Assembly: GCA_052180195.1 (NCBI GenBank)
Contig: CP197469.1
Reading direction: 5' to 3' (one strand)
DNA: 64,000 nt
DNA from: Gottfriedia sp002574545
GTDB lineage: Bacteria; Bacillota; Bacilli; Bacillales; Bacillaceae_G
Shown piece after piece: positions 60,350-64,000 of this stretch. The stretch's first letter is position 1. Each line of letters opens with the position of its first letter. The translations under genes were made by a program, and so were the position numbers. The notes under the pieces were generated by a model. That model saw nothing but the letters and a program-made list of their open reading frames with translations, was not told the DNA's origin and searched no databases.

Positions 60350-61087
60350 ATGGGGTTAAATAAACAAAATGCTTTAATAAAAAATGTAAAAAGGAAAGAG
60401 ATTGATTTAAAAGAGTACTTCGAGGTAATAAAGAGAAGAATCTGGTTAATCTTAGCTGTTACTGTACTAACGTCAATTATGGGCTTAATATATAATGAAT
60501 TTTTCAAGCAAGATGTACCGATTTATAGAGCATCTAGACAAATATTAATTGATGCTGATAATGAAAACTTAAAAACTCTAACAGTTATGATTAAATCACC
60601 TATGACTATTGAAAAAGTTAAAAATGAATTAAGTTTAAATAGAACGACTGATGAATTAATCAATCAAATTAATTTTGCTAGAATAGATGAATCAAAAGTT
60701 TTTGAGATAACAGTAGATGATCCCAATCCCCAAATGGCTACTGAGATTGTAAATAAAACAGCTATTGCATCAAAAAATCAGATGGCTGATTTTTTAAAAT
60801 TTGACAAAGTCCAATTGATTCCAGAAGCTGAAGAAAACGTTATTCTCATAAATGGACAACAACATAATATTATAAAGTATACGATTGTTATCGGTATTAT
60901 CTTAGGAGTTGGAATAGCTTTTTTATTTGATTCCTTAGACGAAACTGTTAGAAGAGAAAGTGAAATTGAAGAAATATTAGATGTTCCAGTTATTGGTTTA
61001 GTATCAAATATGAACAAGAAAAAGTTATTGCGTGAGAGAAAAAAATATAAAACTACAATTTCAAAGGGTGAAACAAATGCTTTTTAA
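60350..61087 (+). CDS. Wzz/YwqC-like chain-length determinant and kinase modulator
   Basis: A 245-residue membrane protein with two helices (about 27-46 and 172-190) around an external domain, and a cytoplasmic tail with basic residues that activates the BY-kinase encoded next. IDLKEYFEVIKRRIWLILAVT is the Wzz signature and LDETVRRESEIEEILDVPVIGLV the C-terminal block. SD GAGGAGG. Overlaps the kinase gene by 11 bases. Equivalent to YwqC/EpsA of B. subtilis. Confidence 0.88.
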   Translation: MGLNKQNALIKNVKRKEIDLKEYFEVIKRRIWLILAVTVLTSIMGLIYNEFFKQDVPIYRASRQILIDADNENLKTLTVMIKSPMTIEKVKNELSLNRTTDELINQINFARIDESKVFEITVDDPNPQMATEIVNKTAIASKNQMADFLKFDKVQLIPEAEENVILINGQQHNIIKYTIVIGIILGVGIAFLFDSLDETVRRESEIEEILDVPVIGLVSNMNKKKLLRERKKYKTTISKGETNAF

Positions 61088-61733
61088 AAAAAGATATAAA
61101 AAAAATGTAAAAAAAAGATTTCTAATCACATTTACTCACCCAGATTCGATGATCTCAGACCAATTCCGTATGATTCGTACGAATATAAATTTTTTAACGG
61201 AAGAGAAGAAAAAACGTAACATACTTATTACTTCGCCAGAAAACGGGGAGGGGAAATCGACAATAACAGCAAATTTAGCCGTCTCTATGGCACAGCAAAA
61301 GGAAAAGGTGCTCTTAATTGATGCCAATTTAAGAGATTCGAATATACATAAAATTTTTAAAATAGAAAATAACATTGGTTTAACAAATGTACTAACAAAA
61401 CAAGTAAACCTTGAGGAAGCGGTAGTTCAATCAGGTATCGGGAATTTAGATATTTTAACTAGTGGCACAGTTTCATTTAATCCTGTTGAGATATTAGCTA
61501 ATGAAATTGTAGAAGATTTATTAAAAATACTAGTTAATACTTATGATATTGTTTTAATCGACTCTCCCTCAATCTTGGAATTCACCGAGTCTAGGGTGTT
61601 AGCAAATCATTGTGATGGAGTTGTTCTAGTTGTTAATCGTGGAAGAACTGAAACTGATAATCTAATAGAAGCAAGAAGAGTAATCGACCTTGCCCATGGA
61701 AATTTAGTTGGGGCAATCTTTAATGAAATATAA
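61077..61733 (+). CDS. BY-type tyrosine kinase (CpsD/YwqD family) lacking the Tyr tail
   Basis: A 218-residue P-loop kinase that controls polysaccharide synthesis. Walker A SPENGEGKST (53-62), Walker A' LLIDANLRD (79-87) and Walker B IVLIDSPS (158-165) are intact. The protein ends at GAIFNEI; the C-terminal tyrosine cluster that is autophosphorylated in YwqD or CapB is missing. ATG 61077 has AAAGGGTG upstream; the longer frame start at 61032 lies within the previous gene. Confidence 0.85.
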   Translation: MLFKKRYKKNVKKRFLITFTHPDSMISDQFRMIRTNINFLTEEKKKRNILITSPENGEGKSTITANLAVSMAQQKEKVLLIDANLRDSNIHKIFKIENNIGLTNVLTKQVNLEEAVVQSGIGNLDILTSGTVSFNPVEILANEIVEDLLKILVNTYDIVLIDSPSILEFTESRVLANHCDGVVLVVNRGRTETDNLIEARRVIDLAHGNLVGAIFNEI

Positions 61734-61804
61734 AAAACATTATTAGTAATTATGTTAAGGATATCAGAAATGTGGTATTCTTAGCTTTTTGTTCTTTATT
61801 AAGA

Positions 61805-61925
61805 ACTAACGGTGATGTCTACTTGCCATTATCAAATGTAGGCACTCGATCATGCTGTGGGTTGAAATAACCTTAGACGCGAGTCGTCAAGAGTGTGGTG
61901 TGAGGGTGGGTTAGATGCCCGATTT
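61805..61925 (+). promoter_or_regulatory. Candidate epsC/EAR structured RNA
   Basis: A GC-rich, clearly structured block between the BY-kinase gene and the epsC-like gene, the same place where B. subtilis has the eps-associated RNA (EAR, also called the epsC motif), which promotes processive antitermination. Pairings visible: CACTC/GAGTG, ACTCG/CGAGT, GGTT gaaat AACC, and GGG ttagat GCCC. I compared it by position and structure only, not to a covariance model. Confidence 0.6.
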
Positions 61926-61931
61926 ATTTAT

Positions 61932-61981
61932 AAAGTATTTATTTTAGTGTTTTTTTTAAAAAGCATTAACATAAATACTTT
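61932..61981 (+). terminator. Hairpin after the EAR-like element
   Basis: AAAGTATTTAT pairs perfectly with ATAAATACTTT around a loop containing TTTTTTTT. It could be a terminator to be bypassed by the antitermination element, but the T run is in the loop, so this is uncertain. Confidence 0.4.
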
Positions 61982-62178
61982 AACACAAAACGGGATGGAG
62001 ATGTCTATATGATAAAAACTTAGTATGGTCCACCTAAAGTGTCAAAGATACAATTTGTTTATACATCAGGATGCAAACCTTAGATCAACTAGTGGAGATT
62101 AAGAAGTATTTGGATTGCACAATAGATTTGTAGAAAAATAGATCTTTAATTAAATGGGGACAAGGAAGGTGTAGGTAA

Positions 62179-63999
62179 GTGACTTATAGGCAAAGACTAT
62201 CTTTATTCATTTTAATCGATTCATGCATCGTTCTGTCAGCAATTTTTATTAGTAGATTTTTAGTAGAGGGAACTATTTATGTTGTCTCATTCTCAATGAT
62301 TATTAGTTCTCTCATAATTTTAGCAAGCCATTATACTTATTCTATTCTATTCAAGTTATATAAGAAAGCATGGGAATACGCTAGTATAGGTGAACTTTTG
62401 ATTATTTTTAAAGTTGTTAACTATTCTATTGTGAGCTCGATGATTATTCATTTAATTTTCATGCAAAAAGTAAGTTTTAGACTTTATTCTGTAACTTGGC
62501 TTCTACATATTTTATTAATTGGTGGGTCAAGGTTTACTTGGAGGCTATATCGTGACTCCGTTGCTAAGAGGACTGATAATAAAAAAAGAACATTAATTGT
62601 AGGTGCAGGATCTGCGGGAACAATGGTTGCAAGGCAATTATTAAAAAATAATGATACAGATCTTCTTCCGGTTGCGTTTATCGATGATAATAAAAAGAAA
62701 CATCATCTAGATATCTTAGGAATTCCTGTTTTAGGGGGAGTAGATCAAATAGTAAGCTTAGTAAGTAAACTTTCTATTGAAAATATAATCATTTCAATAC
62801 CTTCATTAAGTAAAAAAGAATTAAATATAATCTTTCAAGAATGTTCAAAAACTAAGGCCAGTACAAAGATACTTCCAATGATAGAAGATATCATAACTGG
62901 GAAAGTTTCTGTAAATCATTTTCGTGATGTGCAAGTTGAAGACTTACTTGGTAGAGATCCAGTCATGATGGATATTGAAAGTATATCGGATTCAATTTCG
63001 AATAAAGTAGTTCTAGTTACAGGTGCGGGTGGATCGATTGGTTCTGAAATTTCGCGTCAAATTTCAGAATTTAATCCCAAAAAGCTAATCCTACTAGGTC
63101 ATGGTGAAAATAGCATCTATACAATTGAAATGGAATTAAAAGAACGATTTAAAAACTCGCCGATTGAGTTTATTACTGAAATTGCTGATTTACAGGATAC
63201 AAAGAAAATGATGGATGTTATGGATCGATATAATCCAAACGTTGTCTATCATGCTGCGGCGCATAAACATGTACCTTTAATGGAACGAAATCCTGAAGAA
63301 GCTTTTAAAAATAATGTGATCGGAACAATGAATGTTGCTAAAGCAGCTAGTTGGCATAGTGTTGAAACCTTTGTCATGATTTCAACTGATAAGGCAGTTA
63401 ATCCTACAAGTGTAATGGGGGCTACAAAAAAACTTGCAGAGATGGTAATTCAAGATATGGATAAAAATAGTAACACAAAATTTGTGGCAGTAAGATTTGG
63501 TAACGTGTTGGGTAGCCGAGGTAGTGTGATTCCGTTATTTAAGAAACAAATTGAAAAAGGTGGACCAGTAACGGTTACTGATCCTGAAATGGTACGTTAC
63601 TTTATGACAATTCCGGAAGCATCGAGATTAGTCATACAAGCTGGCGCTCTTGCAAAGGGTGGCGAGATATTTGTGTTAGATATGGGTGAACCGGTAAAAA
63701 TAGTAGATCTTGCGAAAAACTTAATACTATTATCTGGTAACTCAGTTGATGAAATTGGAATTGAATACACAGGTATGAGACCTGGAGAGAAATTATTTGA
63801 GGAACTATTAAAGGAAGACGAAGTACATGATGAACAAATTTATCCAAAGATTTATATCGGAAAATCAACTAACTTATACATAAATGAGATTGACGAAATC
63901 ATTAATAACTATCAAACATTGGATCAAAATGCTCTGAAAGAAAGAATAATAAACCTAGCAAATAACCGCATGGTCACTCAACAAAGTCCGGTAATATAA
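62179..63999 (+). CDS. epsC: EpsC/CapD-type nucleotide-sugar 4,6-dehydratase (membrane)
   Basis: A 606-residue FlaA1/PglF-like enzyme that starts a UDP-sugar for polysaccharide repeat units. Four or five N-terminal helices (about 8-115), a first Rossmann domain (VGAGSAGTMVARQLL, about 141-155) and the short-chain dehydrogenase domain (VTGAGGSIGSEISRQI) follow. The catalytic segment is ISTDKAVNPTSVMGATKK, with Met in the usual Tyr position, as normal for this family. C-terminal YTGMRPGEKLFEELL. GTG 62179 with GGAAGGTG. Its stop is the last codon of the window. Confidence 0.9.
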   Translation: MTYRQRLSLFILIDSCIVLSAIFISRFLVEGTIYVVSFSMIISSLIILASHYTYSILFKLYKKAWEYASIGELLIIFKVVNYSIVSSMIIHLIFMQKVSFRLYSVTWLLHILLIGGSRFTWRLYRDSVAKRTDNKKRTLIVGAGSAGTMVARQLLKNNDTDLLPVAFIDDNKKKHHLDILGIPVLGGVDQIVSLVSKLSIENIIISIPSLSKKELNIIFQECSKTKASTKILPMIEDIITGKVSVNHFRDVQVEDLLGRDPVMMDIESISDSISNKVVLVTGAGGSIGSEISRQISEFNPKKLILLGHGENSIYTIEMELKERFKNSPIEFITEIADLQDTKKMMDVMDRYNPNVVYHAAAHKHVPLMERNPEEAFKNNVIGTMNVAKAASWHSVETFVMISTDKAVNPTSVMGATKKLAEMVIQDMDKNSNTKFVAVRFGNVLGSRGSVIPLFKKQIEKGGPVTVTDPEMVRYFMTIPEASRLVIQAGALAKGGEIFVLDMGEPVKIVDLAKNLILLSGNSVDEIGIEYTGMRPGEKLFEELLKEDEVHDEQIYPKIYIGKSTNLYINEIDEIINNYQTLDQNALKERIINLANNRMVTQQSPVI

Positions 64000-64000
64000 A

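Noticed and set aside
62085..62147. Twenty-codon frame (MQTLDQLVEIKK...) before epsC
   Set aside because: No SD and too short to judge; could be chance in the leader.
1..64000. Hidden prophage, CRISPR, restriction-modification or transposase genes
   Set aside because: All long frames on both strands belong to recognised housekeeping, sporulation, transport or envelope families, and no regularly spaced repeats other than the nuoC coding repeats were seen.

Overview
The window is a 64 kb stretch of the chromosome of a low-GC, endospore-forming member of the Bacillaceae. Evidence is the spore genes spoIIR, spoIID, spoIIQ and spoIIID, a GerA-type germinant receptor operon, a T-box riboswitch, strong AGGAGG-type ribosome binding sites, GTG and TTG starts, and simple hairpin-plus-U-tract terminators. 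Gene order closely follows the ywl-atp-ywm-mbl-ywp-ywq segment of Bacillus subtilis, left of oriC. It carries extra modules of the kind found in Bacillus cereus-like relatives: an 11-gene complex I operon, AmiS/UreI, and a deo-nup cluster. No rRNA, tRNA, CRISPR array, prophage or intact insertion sequence was seen.

Layout. (1) 1-9.2 kb: the end of one ATP-grasp gene and a second complete one, spoIIR, then ywlB, ywlC (tRNA t6A), mntP, ywlE (protein-arginine phosphatase), rpiB, ywlG, glyA, a DoxX-like gene and upp. (2) 9.4-16.2 kb: deoR, deoC, cdd and nupC (nucleoside salvage, with DeoR operator and cre sites), an AmiS/UreI channel gene and a Vpr-like secreted subtilase. (3) 16.3-23.8 kb: the complete F1Fo ATP synthase operon atpZ-I-B-E-F-H-A-G-D-C. 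(4) 24-27.2 kb: a TetR regulator divergent from an HlyD/EmrB-type efflux pair. (5) 27.5-38.1 kb: nuoA-B-C-D-H-I-J-K-L-M-N, a complex I without the NADH-binding subunits NuoE, F and G. (6) 38.2-47 kb: ywzB, ywmB, murAA, spoIID, a peptide-binding lipoprotein under a tryptophan-type T-box, spoIIQ, spoIIID and mbl. (7) 47.2-51.4 kb: a GerA/GerC/GerB germination operon and a small membrane protein. (8) 51.7-59.8 kb: fabZ, ywqA/ywqB (SNF2 helicase plus SWIM protein), a cold-shock gene, a CarD-like regulator, a lipase-like lipoprotein and a truncated haemoglobin. (9) 60.1-64 kb: the start of a capsule/exopolysaccharide operon (Wzz-like modulator, BY-kinase, a structured leader resembling the epsC/EAR RNA, and an EpsC/CapD-type dehydratase).

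How it works together: the centre is an energy block in which a proton-pumping complex I lies directly downstream of the ATP synthase. It is embedded in a sporulation and cell-envelope neighbourhood in which spoIIR, spoIIQ and spoIIID each have a readable sigma-F or sigma-E promoter.

The signals most worth a second look are three clusters of DnaA boxes (about 2.3-2.5, 27.3 and 44.3 kb), the Trp T-box on an orphan peptide-binding protein, complex I without its N-module and with an Ala/Lys repeat fused to NuoC, the RNA element between the BY-kinase and epsC-like genes, a BY-kinase without its tyrosine tail, and a small reading frame split by one amber codon. No wholly new multi-gene system could be demonstrated from sequence alone.
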